DNA from: AP-15 sp963701815
Lineage (GTDB): Bacteria; Pseudomonadota; Alphaproteobacteria; ATCC43930; CGMCC-115725
Assembly (NCBI GenBank): GCA_963701815.1
Contig: CAVPBN010000006.1
Span: forward strand, 62,001 to 126,000
Direction of reading: 5' to 3'
DNA: 64,000 nucleotides
In this document: one piece after another, positions 52,636-61,898 of the stretch
How the letters are laid out: every line of letters begins with the position of its first letter
How positions within the stretch are numbered: position 1 is the first letter of the stretch
Notes under the pieces: model-generated
Told to the model about the DNA's origin: nothing
What the model saw: the letters and a program-made list of their open reading frames with translations, nothing else
The model's database searches: none
Program-made: the position numbers and the translations under genes

Positions 52636-53649
52636 ATGGCAAACCAGAACCGGCAGGTGCTGCTCAGGCGCCGGCCGACCGGCATGCCGTCCGAGGCGGA
52701 TTTCGAGATCGCCGATGCGCCGATGCCCGAGATCGCCGAGGGCGAGGCTTTGGTACGCGGTCTCTATCTGTCGCTCGACCCCTATATGCGCGGTCGCATC
52801 GGCGGGCAGCGCTCCTATGCCAAACCGGTCGAAATCGGTGCGGTCATGGAGGGGCGCGTCGTCGGCATGGTCGAGCGGTCGCGCGACCCGGCGTGGCGCG
52901 AAGGCGACTTTGTGCTCGGCGGCTATGGATGGCAACTCTTCAGCGCCGTCGCCGGCAACGGCCTCGTCAAGCTCGATCGAACCGAGGCGCCGCTGTCGAC
53001 CGCACTCGGCGTGCTCGGCATGCCCGGGCTCACCGCTTATGTCGGGCTCGCCGAAATCGGCCGGCCGCAACCGGGCGAGACCGTCGTCGTCTCGGCCGCT
53101 TCGGGTGCGGTCGGTGCCGTTGCCGGCCAACTCGCCAAGCGCTCGGGCGCGCGTGTGGTCGGCATCGCCGGCGGCGCCGACAAATGCCGCTACGTCGAAA
53201 CCGAGTTGGGGTTCGACGCCTGCGTCGACCACCGTTCGGCCGATTTCGACGCCGCGCTCGACCGAGCCTGCCCGAGCGGCATCGACGTCTATTTCGAGAA
53301 TGTCGGCGGGCCGGTCCAGGGCGCAGTGTTCCCGCGCCTCAACGATTTCGGCCGCATGATCATGTGCGGCATGATCGCCGAATACAACGACGCCGTACCG
53401 GGCCCCGGTCCCAACCTGATGCCGGCGGTGCGCAAGCGGCTGAAGATCCAGGGGTTCATCGTCGGCGATCATTGGCGGCGCTTCGCCGAATACCGGTCGA
53501 TGGCCGCGCCTTTGATCAAGAGCGGCGAGATCAAATACCGCGAAGACATCGTCGACGGTCTCGACCGCGCGCCGGCGGCGTTTATCGGGCTGCTGCAAGG
53601 GCGCAATTTCGGCAAGCTCGTGGTCCGGCTCGGCGCCGTGCCCGGCTGA
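52636..53649 (+). CDS. NADP-dependent zinc-free MDR oxidoreductase (CurA/LTB4DH-like)
   Basis: This intact 337-residue protein starts at ATG 52636, eight bases after AAGGAGG. The text LYLSLDPYMRGRIGGQRSYA, the loop GMPGLTAYVGLAEIGRPQPG, the NADPH fingerprint VVSAASGAVGAVAGQLAKRS, DVYFENVGGPVQGAVFPRLN and GFIVGDHWRRFAEY are signatures of the medium-chain reductase group including E. coli CurA and mammalian leukotriene B4 dehydrogenase. These reduce activated C=C bonds using NADPH. It lies 196 bases downstream of the XRE regulator gene, which could control it. Confidence 0.92.
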   Translation: MANQNRQVLLRRRPTGMPSEADFEIADAPMPEIAEGEALVRGLYLSLDPYMRGRIGGQRSYAKPVEIGAVMEGRVVGMVERSRDPAWREGDFVLGGYGWQLFSAVAGNGLVKLDRTEAPLSTALGVLGMPGLTAYVGLAEIGRPQPGETVVVSAASGAVGAVAGQLAKRSGARVVGIAGGADKCRYVETELGFDACVDHRSADFDAALDRACPSGIDVYFENVGGPVQGAVFPRLNDFGRMIMCGMIAEYNDAVPGPGPNLMPAVRKRLKIQGFIVGDHWRRFAEYRSMAAPLIKSGEIKYREDIVDGLDRAPAAFIGLLQGRNFGKLVVRLGAVPG

Positions 53650-53670
53650 GCGAGCAGGCGCGACCGGAAG

Positions 53671-54445
53671 ATGCGCCGGATCGCCATCGTGACGGCGATA
53701 TTGGTCTGTGCAGCCTGCGGGCCCGAGCCGGGACCGATCGCGGGCAGGCCGCCGGCGCCCGACTGCCGGCCGTTCTTCGCGCCGGTCATGGTCGCCGGCA
53801 GCCTGCGGCCGGCGACCGGCCAGGCCTGCCATGAGCCCGACGGCAGCTGGCGCATCGTCCAGCAGACCCCCGGATTGCCCGACCAGGAATATCTGTTGCC
53901 GCCGGTCCAGCAGCCGGGCGGTCCCATCCCGCCCGCCGCTGCCGGCCGGCGGATGCCGTCAGTCGACAATCGCAGTGGACGTCGGCGGCAAGCCGGAGCA
54001 GGCCGCGCTGCAGGCGTGCCCACAGCCGGGCGGCAGCTTGTTGATCACCCAGACCACCCCGAACCTGCCGACGCAGACCTATCTGATGCCGCCGCCGGCG
54101 CCGGCCGGAGGAGCGCCCGATATGGCCGGCTATGCCGATCAGCCCGATGCCTGGAACCCCGAACCTGACTGGATCGACCCCTACTGGGCCGGCGATCCCT
54201 GGTTTTTCGGCCTCGGGCCGACGCTGGTAGTAGTCAACCTCCACCGCCGCTTTTCTCATCGAACCGGCGGTGGGCGGTACGGCGCCGGCCGCGTCGATCA
54301 ACCCCATGCCGATGGAAGCGACCACATAGGTTCAGGCTCCCCGCGGAGCGGCGGAGGTTGGTCCGGCTCGGGCACCCCGCGATCGGGCGGGTTCGGCGGT
54401 GGGGGCGGGTTCGGCGGCGGCGGTGCGGGCGGACCGCACCGGTAA
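53671..54445 (+). CDS. Putative exported proline/glycine-rich protein, one frame break
   Basis: ATG 53671 gives a short hydrophobic leader ending IAIVTAILVCAACGPEPGPI, which may be a lipoprotein signal although the lipobox is not ideal. Two similar segments follow: QACHEPDGSWRIVQQTPGLP with QEYLLPP, and, after a frame change near 53955, LQACPQPGGSLLITQTTPNL with QTYLMPPPAP. This looks like an internal duplication. The C terminus is Gly/Ser-rich (GGFGGGGGFGGGGAGGPHR) after an aromatic stretch DPYWAGDPWFFGLGP. No family is recognised. It follows the CurA-type gene by 21 bases. Confidence 0.6.
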
Positions 54446-54487
54446 GGGCGGCGTACGCGCGAAATCCGGCAAGCGAGGGGCGTGGAA

Positions 54488-56836
54488 ATGGGTGTGCAGG
54501 CGATCGGCGAACCGGTGCGGCGGGAGGAGGATCTGCGCCTGCTGACCGGCAAGGGCCGTTATGTCGACGATATTCGCGAAGCGAACGAAGCGCGAGGTTA
54601 CGTGCTGCGGTCGCCGCACGCCCATGCCCGGATCGGCGCGATCGAGACCGGTCGGGCCTTGGCGCTGCCCGGGGTCCTGTGCGTGCTGACCGGCGAGGAT
54701 CTGCGCCGGCGCGGTCTCGGCACCTTGCTGCCCGGCGTACCGCGCCGCCGCCGCAACGGAGCGCCCGCTTTTGTTTGCCCGCAGCCGCTCTTGGCTCAGG
54801 GCCGGGTGCGCTATGTCGGCGACCCGGTAGCGTTCATCGTCGCCGAGACCCTGCACCAGGCCAAGGACGCCGCCGAGTTGATCGACATTGAATACAAGCC
54901 GCTGCCGGCGGTGATCGGCGCCGAGACGGCGCTGTTGCCCGGCGCGCCGGCGGTCTGGGACGAGAACCCCGGCAACGAGGCCTTCTTTCACGAGATCGGC
55001 GACAAGGCCGCAGTCGACGCGGCGTTTGCCAAGGCCGCCCATATCGTCAGGCATCGGGCCGTCATCAACCGGGTCACCGCCAATTCGATGGAGCCGCGCG
55101 GCTGTCTCGCCCAATACGATAGCGGGCAGGACCGCTACACGATCCGCTGCACGATCCAGTCGGTGCACGCCACCAGGGCGGCGCTGGCCGATCGGATCTT
55201 CAAGCGGCCGCAGCACCAGTTCCGGGTGATCTGCGATAATATGGGCGGCGGTTTCGGCATGAAGGGCGGCTGTTATGCGGAATACGCCCTGTCGCTGTGG
55301 GCGTCCGAAATCATTCGCCGCCCGGTGCGCTGGATCGCCGAGCGCAGCGAGGGGCTGCAGAGCGACGAGCAGGGCCGCGGCAGCATCGTCGACACCGAAC
55401 TGGCCCTCGACCGCGACGGCCGCTTCCTGGCCTTGCGCGGGCGCTGGCGTGCGGCGATCGGCGCCTATTTTTCGACCGACCGGCCGACCATTCCGCTGAC
55501 GATCGGGCTTGGCTGTCTGGTCAATACCTACGGGATTCCGGCGGTCCATGCCGAAGTCGTCGCGGTCTTGACGAATACGATGACGATCGCGCCCTATCGC
55601 GGCGGCAGCCGGCCGGAGCCGATCTACGTCATCGAAACCGTCATCGACCAGGCCGCCCGCGAACTCGGGATCGAGCCCGCCGAGCTGCGCCGGCGCAACA
55701 CGATCCCGGCCGCCGCGATGCCGTTCACGACCTGTCTGCAGCAGACCTATGATTCCGGAGATTTCAGCAAGAACCTCGAAGACTGCCTGGCGCTGGCCGG
55801 GTACGGCGAGGCCGAACAGCGCCGCGAAGACGCAGGACGGCGCGGCAAATTGCTCGGCGTCGGCATCGCGACCGCAGTGGCGGCGACCGGCGGGCGCGAC
55901 TACGAGCATGCCGAGATCCGCTTCGACCCGTCCGGCGGCGTCGTGCTGATGACCGGCAGCATGGATCACGGTCAGGGCCACGGCACGACCTTCAAGCAGG
56001 TGCTCTCGGAAAAGCTCGGCATCGACGCCGATCTGATCCGCTACCGCTATGGCGACAGCGATCTGGTGACGATGGGGATCGGCACCTTCGGCTCGCGCTC
56101 GGCCCAGCTCGCCGGTTCGGCGATCGTCGTCGCCGCCGACCGCCTGATCGAAAAGGGCCGCAGGATCGCCGGGTATATGATGGAGGCGGGCGCCCACGAC
56201 ATCGTTTTCGAGAACGGCAAATTCGCGATCGCCGGGACCGATCGCGCGGTCGGCATCGCCGAAGTCGCCCGACAATCCTTCAATTGGGGCCAATTGCCGA
56301 ACGACATCGAGACCGGCTTTACCGAGCGGGCCAATTTCGGGCCGGCCGGATCGGCCACCTTTCCGAGCGGCGCGCATCTCGCCGAGGTCGAGATCGACGT
56401 GGAGACAGGGGCGGTCGCCTTGACCCGCTATACCGCGGTCGACGATGTCGGCCGTGTCCTGAACCCGTTGTTGTGCGAGGGGCAGATCCACGGGGGCATC
56501 GTGCAGGGCATCGGCCAGGCGCTGATGGAAGATCTGGTCTACGACCGGGAGAGCGGCCAGCTGCTGACCGGCTCGTTCCAGGATTATTGCATGCCGCGGG
56601 CCGCCGATTTTTGCGAATTCGCCCTGGCCAACAACCCGACGCCGAGCCCGCGCAACCCGCTCGGCGTCAAGGGCGTCGGCGAGGCCGGCACGTTGGGCGC
56701 GATCCCGGCGGTGATCAACGCCGTCAACGATGCGCTGGCCGCGATCGGCGCGGCGCCGGTGGAAATCCCGGCAACCGCAGAAAAGCTGTGGCGCGCGATC
56801 CGATCCGGTCGGGCTGCATCGCAGTCGTCCTCCTGA
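54488..56836 (+). CDS. Xanthine dehydrogenase-family molybdopterin-binding (large) subunit
   Basis: This intact protein of 782 residues from ATG 54488 has an N-terminal a/b-hammerhead domain (GEPVRREEDLRLLTGKGRYV, SPHAHARI) and the molybdopterin core: NSMEPRGCLAQYD, DNMGGGFGMKGGCYAEYALS, APYRGGSRPEPIYVIETVID, MDHGQGHGTTFKQVL and the catalytic-Glu loop KGVGEAGTLGAIPAVINAVN. It belongs to the CoxL-like group. The iron-sulfur and FAD subunits that normally accompany it are missing on both sides, so it must be an orphan or use partners elsewhere. The substrate is unknown, and the CoxL-type AYXCSFR loop of true CO dehydrogenases is not seen. Confidence 0.92.
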   Translation: MGVQAIGEPVRREEDLRLLTGKGRYVDDIREANEARGYVLRSPHAHARIGAIETGRALALPGVLCVLTGEDLRRRGLGTLLPGVPRRRRNGAPAFVCPQPLLAQGRVRYVGDPVAFIVAETLHQAKDAAELIDIEYKPLPAVIGAETALLPGAPAVWDENPGNEAFFHEIGDKAAVDAAFAKAAHIVRHRAVINRVTANSMEPRGCLAQYDSGQDRYTIRCTIQSVHATRAALADRIFKRPQHQFRVICDNMGGGFGMKGGCYAEYALSLWASEIIRRPVRWIAERSEGLQSDEQGRGSIVDTELALDRDGRFLALRGRWRAAIGAYFSTDRPTIPLTIGLGCLVNTYGIPAVHAEVVAVLTNTMTIAPYRGGSRPEPIYVIETVIDQAARELGIEPAELRRRNTIPAAAMPFTTCLQQTYDSGDFSKNLEDCLALAGYGEAEQRREDAGRRGKLLGVGIATAVAATGGRDYEHAEIRFDPSGGVVLMTGSMDHGQGHGTTFKQVLSEKLGIDADLIRYRYGDSDLVTMGIGTFGSRSAQLAGSAIVVAADRLIEKGRRIAGYMMEAGAHDIVFENGKFAIAGTDRAVGIAEVARQSFNWGQLPNDIETGFTERANFGPAGSATFPSGAHLAEVEIDVETGAVALTRYTAVDDVGRVLNPLLCEGQIHGGIVQGIGQALMEDLVYDRESGQLLTGSFQDYCMPRAADFCEFALANNPTPSPRNPLGVKGVGEAGTLGAIPAVINAVNDALAAIGAAPVEIPATAEKLWRAIRSGRAASQSSS

Positions 56837-56875
56837 CCTTGACCGCCGGGAGCCGCGTTTGCTGTTTTGCCGTGC

Positions 56876-57724
56876 CTAGCCTGAGCAGAGCCGGTCCCAG
56901 AGCTGGCGGATCCGCTGCCGCTCTTTCGCGTCCGGCAATCGGCCGACCCCGGCTGCGAGATTGTCGATCATGTGTTCGGGCTTATCGGTGGCCGGGATCA
57001 CGCAGGTGACGGCCGGCTCGGCGAGGACATATTTGAGAAACAATTGCGCCCAGCTGGCGCAGTCGAACTCCCCGGCCCAGGCGGGCAGGCCATGCCGGCG
57101 CACCCGGCCGAACAAACGGCCGCCTTCGAGCGGCCGGTTGACGATCACCGCCACGCCCTGCCCCGCCGCCACCGGAAATAATGCGCTTTCGGCGGCGCGG
57201 CTCGCCAGCGAATAGGCGCATTGGACGAAGTCGATGCCGGGCTCGGCGACCAGAATTTGCGCGAGTTCGGGCAGTGCCCCGGCCGTATAGTGGGTGATGC
57301 CGATATAGCGAAGAAATCCGTCCTCCTTCAGCCGGCGCAAGGTTGCGAGCTGCGTGCGCCAATCGACCAGATTGTGGATCTGCATCAGATCGATGGTCCG
57401 GCTCTGCAGCAGCCGGGCCGAGGCGTCGATCTGCGCGATGCCGCGCTCGCGACCGCTGGTCCACACCTTGGTCGCCAGAAAGGCGCGCGGACGGGCGCCG
57501 GATTGGGCGAGCAGGTCGCCGAGCACGGCCTCGGCCCGGCCATACATCGGCGAGGTGTCGATGATCCGGCCGCCGCTGTCGAGCAGCAGGCGCATCACCT
57601 CGTGCAGCGGTCGCCGCACGATCGGGTCGACGCCGACATCGAACACCGGCCAGGTACCGAGACCGATGACCGGCATCGCCTCGCCGGTCGACGGGATCGG
57701 CCGCGACAGCATCGCCTCGGGCAT
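56876..57724 (-). CDS. Aldo/keto reductase
   Basis: This intact 282-residue protein starts at ATG 57724 after GAGGAGGAA; the frame stays open upstream without family text. A (beta/alpha)8 barrel with the catalytic tetrad is visible: Asp and Tyr in GGRIIDTSPMYGRAEAV, Lys in FLATKVW and His in IDLMQIHNLVDW. The C-terminal cofactor region includes TCVIPATDKPEHMIDN. Members reduce carbonyls with NADPH; the substrate cannot be predicted. It is convergent with the molybdopterin subunit gene, 39 bases apart. Confidence 0.92.
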   Translation of the reverse strand: MPEAMLSRPIPSTGEAMPVIGLGTWPVFDVGVDPIVRRPLHEVMRLLLDSGGRIIDTSPMYGRAEAVLGDLLAQSGARPRAFLATKVWTSGRERGIAQIDASARLLQSRTIDLMQIHNLVDWRTQLATLRRLKEDGFLRYIGITHYTAGALPELAQILVAEPGIDFVQCAYSLASRAAESALFPVAAGQGVAVIVNRPLEGGRLFGRVRRHGLPAWAGEFDCASWAQLFLKYVLAEPAVTCVIPATDKPEHMIDNLAAGVGRLPDAKERQRIRQLWDRLCSG

Positions 57725-57901
57725 CGCCCTGTTCCTCCTCAGTCGGCCGAGCCGGTTGTTGAGTTCGCCGGCGCTCCGCGGCAAACGCCGCCGCGTTATC
57801 GATGACGCGCGCAAACCCCCTTGCCGCATCGCGGTGCGCGACACCACTATTGTGCGCGAGAATCTTCAACAAACGCCATAAATCAAATTCGAGGAGGAAA
57901 C

Positions 57902-58133
57902 GTGACCCAAACTCGCGCAGCCGACGATTTTGCGACGATCCGCGCGCGCATGGAGGAATTGCGCCGCGAGAGCGCCAAAGCCTTGGCCTCGGAAAAATCT
58001 CAGCCATTGCGCGCCGGACGGCGCGCTGGCCGACCGCGAGCGGCGGCTCAAAGAGCGGCGCGAAGGCCATCCGCCGCCCTGGGCGCCGACGATCTTCATC
58101 AGCGGGTCCGGCAACCGAGCCGGCCGAGGTTAG
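57902..58133 (+). CDS. Small charged protein of about 76 residues, one frame break
   Basis: GTG 57902 follows GAGGAGGAAAC. The start reads MTQTRAADDFATIRARMEEL and RRESAKALASEK, a charged helix. A frame change near 58015 leads to DGALADRERRLKERREGHPP and PWAPTIFISGSGNRAGRG before TAG. The second frame has a natural end and a charged-helix register, so one frame break is likely. I do not recognise the family. The gene is divergent from the aldo/keto reductase and convergent with the MFS transporter. Confidence 0.5.
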
Positions 58134-58207
58134 CGGCCGGACCGGGACGGCGATCCCGACCGCCGGACCCTTTCGCACCTCGGGCAAAAGCCGACGATCG
58201 GCGGCCG

Positions 58208-59643
58208 TCAGCGGCTGGAGAGCGGCGGCGCGACCTGCTCGAGCGGCCGGCGTTCGGCGTTGATGCCTATCGCCAATTCGGTCAGCGCGGCGACGACCAT
58301 CAGGCCGGCGCCGAGCAGATAGCCGGCAAAGACCGCGCCCCGCTCGCCCGAACTTACCAGGATCCCGAACAGCCAGGGCGAGGAGATGCCGCCGAGCGCC
58401 GTGCCGAGCGCATAGAACAAGGCGATGGCCAGGGCGCGCGCCTCCAGCGGAAAACTCTCGCTGACCGTCAGATAGGCCGCACTCGCTGCCGCCGAGGCGA
58501 AAAAGAAGATGCCGGTCCAGCACGCGGTCAATTGCCTGGCGTCGAGCAGCCCTTGGCGAAACAGATAGCCGACCCGGCCAGCAGCACGCCGGAGACGGCA
58601 TAGGTGAAAACGATCATCGGCTTGCGCCCGAGCGTGTCGAACAATGGCCCGAGCACGATCGGGCCGAGAAAATTGCCGAGCGCGAACGGCAGGATGAACC
58701 AGCCGACCGCATCTGACGGGACCGCGTAAAACCGCGTCAGCACCAGCGCATAGGTAAAGAAGATCGCGTTGTAGAAAAACGCCTGAGCGGCCATCAGCAC
58801 CAGGCCCAGGATAGCGCGCTGCGGATAGTCGCGCAGGATCGCGAGCATCATGCGCGCGACCGGCGTTCGCGCCGATACGGCGAGGCGCAGCCGCCGATCC
58901 GCGGGAATCGGCAGCAGCGCCTCCGCATCTCGCCTGGCCCGGCGCTCGATATCGGCGACGACCGTCTCGGCCTGATCCAGCCGGTCGTGCAGGATCAGCC
59001 AACGCGGGCTTTCGGGGATCCAGCGGCGCAACAACAGGATCGCCAGGCCGAGAACCGCGCCGACGCCGAAACCGGCGCGCCATCCCCAATCGGGCGGCAA
59101 CCGGCCGGGCTGCAGAAACACGATGGCGCCGCCGGCGCCGAGTGCTGCGCCGAGCCAGAAGCTGCCGTTGATCGCCAGATCGGTCCGGCCGCGATACCGC
59201 GCCGGCACCAGTTCCTGGATTGCCGAATTGATCGCCGTGTATTCGCCGCCGATGCCGGCGCCGGTCAGCAGGCGAAACAGCGCAAAGCTGGCAAAATTCC
59301 AGGAGAACGCGGTCGCCGCGGTCGCCGTCAGATAGAGCCCCAAGGTCACGAAGAACAGCTTTCTGCGACCGAGCCGATCGGTCAGATAGCCGAACAGCAA
59401 CGCCCCGGAGACGGCGCCGGTCAGATAAGCGCTGCCGGCGAGACCGATTTCGGCGGCGTCGAAATGCAGCACCGGGCTTTCCTGGAGGGCGCCGGCGATC
59501 GAGCCGGCGAGCGTCACTTCGAGCCCGTCGAGAATCCAGGTAACGCCGAGAGCCACGACGACCAGGGTGTGAAACCCGGTCCACGGCAGTCGATCGAGCC
59601 GTGCCGGGATGTCGGTCTCGATCACCACGCCGCCGCTCTCCAT
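58208..59643 (-). CDS. MFS transporter (sugar/metabolite:H+ symporter type), one frame break
   Basis: Twelve hydrophobic segments with MFS motifs: LFGYLTDRLGRRKLFFV between segments 2 and 3, TGAGIGGEYTAINSAIQE in segment 4, RWIPESPRWLI at the end of the first half, and LGPLFDTLGRKPMIVFTY as the repeat in the second half. The frame changes near 58553, where one missing base explains it, giving CFAKGLLDARQLTACWTGIF and completing segments 10-12. Total about 478 residues. The solute is not evident; the family includes sialate, alpha-ketoglutarate and aromatic-acid carriers. Confidence 0.88.
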
Positions 59644-59767
59644 GCCGAGCTAACGCCCGCCGCGCCGATTGCGCGTCAAATGCGGTACTATTGTCGACCG
59701 AGCGGCGCGCCTTGCTCCGGCAAAGCGGTCATCTTGCGGTGAATCACTCCGGGCAGGACGAGGCAAC

Positions 59768-60247
59768 ATGCGAGCACGGATTTTTTTGACGGTGCTGTTC
59801 TCCATTGCAGCGGGGGTCGCGCGGGCCGAAAAGGTCGGCTCGTTCAGCAACGACTGGACCGGCAACGGCATGGTCGTCGAGGCCCTCGCCGACCCGAAAG
59901 TCGTCGGCGTCACCTGCCATCTGGTGCGTTTCGAGCGCAGCGTTATCGACCGGCTGACCAAGGGAAACTGGTTCGAAGACCCGTCGAACAGCGCGATCTC
60001 ATGCCAGCAGACCGGAGCGATCTCCATCGGCAAGATCGCGCTCGGGGAAAAAGGCGAGGAGGTTTTCTCGCAGCGGGTGAGCCTGTTCTTCAAATCGATC
60101 GCGGTGCGCCGGATCTACGACAAGAAGAACGACACCCTGGTCTATGTCGCATACAGCCGTCAGGTCAAGGAGGCCAGCGCCAAGATGGGGCTATCGACGG
60201 TCGCGCTGTTCCGCGCGAACCCTACCTGGACCGCCGGCAAACCCTAA
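59768..60247 (+). CDS. creA: CreA family protein
   Basis: This intact 159-residue periplasmic protein has a signal peptide (RIFLTVLFSIAAGVARAEKV) and the CreA core: GSFSNDWTGNGMVVEALADP, VVGVTCHLVRFERSVIDRLT, FEDPSNSAISCQQTGAISIG, FSQRVSLFFKSIAVRRIYDK and LVYVAYSRQVKEASAKMGLS. The two conserved cysteines are present. CreA is widespread in proteobacteria and its function is unknown; the name comes from the cre locus of E. coli. It is followed by a repeat region and no other plus-strand gene. Confidence 0.92.
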   Translation: MRARIFLTVLFSIAAGVARAEKVGSFSNDWTGNGMVVEALADPKVVGVTCHLVRFERSVIDRLTKGNWFEDPSNSAISCQQTGAISIGKIALGEKGEEVFSQRVSLFFKSIAVRRIYDKKNDTLVYVAYSRQVKEASAKMGLSTVALFRANPTWTAGKP

Positions 60248-60287
60248 CTGTGCAAACCAGACGCTTGGTCCCGGGGGAACTCGCATC

Positions 60288-60362
60288 GAGATTGCTTCGC
60301 TTCGCTCGCAATGACAGCGTAAGTCATTGTCATTGCGAGGAGAGTAGCGACGAAGCAATCTC
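60288..60362. repeat. Dispersed palindromic repeat, second element
   Basis: The half-sites GAGATTGCTTCGC with CTCGCAATGAC (60288-60315) and GTCATTGCGAG with GAAGCAATCTC (60329-60362) form a large inverted repeat. It uses the same half-sites as 34699-34788 but in the opposite order. Confidence 0.8.
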
Positions 60363-60459
60363 GCTCAAAGGTCGCATCGGTGGGAGGCATTTGTCTGGTT
60401 TGGACGCTAGTTGTCGTTGCTACACACGTTATTCGCTGGTCGAGCACCCGGCTTAATGG

Positions 60460-60482
60460 CCCTCCCCCTCGATGGGGGAGGG
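60460..60482. repeat. GC-rich hairpin CCCTCCCCC / GGGGGAGGG
   Basis: A 9-bp stem with a TCGAT loop is followed by TTGGGTGGGGGTG, a common intergenic sequence in alphaproteobacteria. It lies downstream of the minus-strand VOC genes and could act as their terminator. Confidence 0.6.
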
Positions 60483-60555
60483 TTGGGTGGGGGTGATGCT
60501 TCCGGACGGGCAGGGTGTGACGCGCAGAGGCAACCCATCAGCGTCACATTTGCCT

Positions 60556-60963
60556 TCAAGGCTCGACCGGAAGCGGCTCGGTGCCGGTCCAGGGATGTTC
60601 GGCGACGTCGAACAGTATCCCTTCCGGGCCGTAGAATTTGACCTCGAAACCGCCGATCCGCTCGGCTTCGGCCTGATCCATGTAATGCTTGCCGCCGAGC
60701 GCCTCGAGCTTCTTGCCGGCCGCGGCGACATCCTCGACCAGGATGCCGAAATGGTGCAGCCCGGCATAGTCGAGGCCCTTGCCGAGCTGGTCGGTCTTGA
60801 ACCGCAGAATCGCCAGGTCGATCGTGCCGTCGCTCAGATGGTGCCCATAGGCGAGCGGACCGTCGTTCGAGCGTACGATCTTGAAGTCGAACGCTTTGAC
60901 ATAGAAATCGGCCATCGCGTCCGGGTCCTTGGCGGCGATGGCGATGTGGCGCAGCTTGGGCAA
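60556..60963 (-). CDS. VOC-family protein (glyoxalase/dioxygenase fold), copy 1
   Basis: An intact 135-residue single-domain VOC protein. It shows PKLRHIAIAAKDPDAMADFY (metal His in the first strand), TDQLGKGLDYAGLHHFGILV (second His) and EVKFYGPEGILFDVAEHPW (Glu), the usual ligand pattern of methylmalonyl-CoA-epimerase- or glyoxalase-like enzymes. It is a paralogue of the upstream gene at 60993-61418, about 60 % alike by eye, and begins 29 bases after it. The substrate is unknown. Confidence 0.88.
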   Translation of the reverse strand: MPKLRHIAIAAKDPDAMADFYVKAFDFKIVRSNDGPLAYGHHLSDGTIDLAILRFKTDQLGKGLDYAGLHHFGILVEDVAAAGKKLEALGGKHYMDQAEAERIGGFEVKFYGPEGILFDVAEHPWTGTEPLPVEP

Positions 60964-60992
60964 TTTTGCCTCCGTTTGCTGAACTAAAGGAT

Positions 60993-61418
60993 CTACTCCG
61001 CTGCTTCCTTGATCTCGACAGGCAGCGGCTCGGCGCCGGCCCAGCCATGCTCGGCGATGTCGAACAGGATGCCTTCCGGACCGTAGAATTTCTTCTCGAA
61101 ATATCCGGCCTGATGACCGCCCTGGCCCTGATCGATGTAATGCCGGGCGCCCAGGCCTTCGAGCTTCTTCGAGAACGCGTCGACATCCTCGACCAGCACC
61201 CCGAAATGGTGGATGCCGCGATAATCCATGCCCTTGCCGAGCTGGTCGGTCTTGAATTTGAGGATCGCCATGTTGAGCGTGCCGTCGCTCAAAAACACGC
61301 CGTCGGCCAGCACCCCGTTCGGCCGGCCGACCTCCTCGAAATCAAACGCCTTTTTGTAGAATTCGGCCATCGCTTCGGGATCTTCGGCGGCGATGGCGAT
61401 GTGACGCAGTTTCGGCAT
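60993..61418 (-). CDS. VOC-family protein (glyoxalase/dioxygenase fold), copy 2
   Basis: An intact 141-residue paralogue of the following gene, with PKLRHIAIAAEDPEAMAEFY, GVFLSDGTLNMAILKFKTDQ, MDYRGIHHFGVLVEDVDAFS and KFYGPEGILFDIAEHGWAG holding the His-His-Glu ligand positions. It is the first of the tandem pair on the minus strand. The duplication suggests related but different substrates, or a heterodimer. Confidence 0.88.
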   Translation of the reverse strand: MPKLRHIAIAAEDPEAMAEFYKKAFDFEEVGRPNGVLADGVFLSDGTLNMAILKFKTDQLGKGMDYRGIHHFGVLVEDVDAFSKKLEGLGARHYIDQGQGGHQAGYFEKKFYGPEGILFDIAEHGWAGAEPLPVEIKEAAE

Positions 61419-61451
61419 GGCGACCTCCAGGGATTACAGCTGCTCGGCAGC

Positions 61452-61898
61452 CTAGCACGGCCGCCGCATCATTTCGTCGCGAATTTCGCCGGCGAGCGAC
61501 ATCAGCAGCCGGGCCAGGCTCTTGCCGACCCGATCGAGGGCCGCGTCCCAGGCAAATAGCCCGAACCGATCGAATTCCGGCACCAGCGTCCCATTAGGCA
61601 AAGCGAATTGCGAGGTGCAGACCAGCGCGCGCGGATCGGGCATCAGCGGCGGTCGCCAGACGAACAGGGCAAGGTCCTTGCCGCGCCGATAGGAGTGAAC
61701 GCCCAGATCGGCGAGCGCGTCGGCGGGGGCGACGAGACCGGTTTCCTCGCGCAATTCGCGGATCGCGGCCACAGCGAAATCCTCGCCCGGATCGGCCTCG
61801 CCCTTGGGGATGTCCCAGCGCGGCGAACGGGTGGCATGCCCCAGCAGGATACGCTCGCCATCGCCGACGATGACGCCGCAACTGGTCACCGGGGTCAC
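61452..61898 (-). CDS. Nudix hydrolase
   Basis: An intact 148-residue protein. The Nudix box GEADPGEDFAVAAIRELREE followed by TGL (pattern Gx5Ex7REUxEExGU) is complete, preceded by SCGVIVGDGERILLGHATRS and RWDIPKG. The C-terminal part has ALFVWRPPLMPDPRAL and FDRFGLFAWDAALDRVGKSL. It hydrolyses a nucleoside diphosphate linked to another group; the specificity is not readable. Its ATG overlaps the stop of the small lipoprotein gene upstream (ATGA). Confidence 0.92.
   Translation of the reverse strand: MTPVTSCGVIVGDGERILLGHATRSPRWDIPKGEADPGEDFAVAAIRELREETGLVAPADALADLGVHSYRRGKDLALFVWRPPLMPDPRALVCTSQFALPNGTLVPEFDRFGLFAWDAALDRVGKSLARLLMSLAGEIRDEMMRRPC

Larger units (their letters stand above)
60248..60555. 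other. Intergenic region between creA and the VOC genes
   Basis: This convergent gap of 308 bases contains the palindromic element at 60288-60362 and the GC hairpin at 60460-60482. I see no gene in the remainder. Confidence 0.6.

Noticed and set aside
54488..56836. Carbon monoxide dehydrogenase (CoxL)
   Set aside because: The active-site loop typical of form I CoxL (AYXCSFR) is not seen and the CoxM and CoxS genes are absent.
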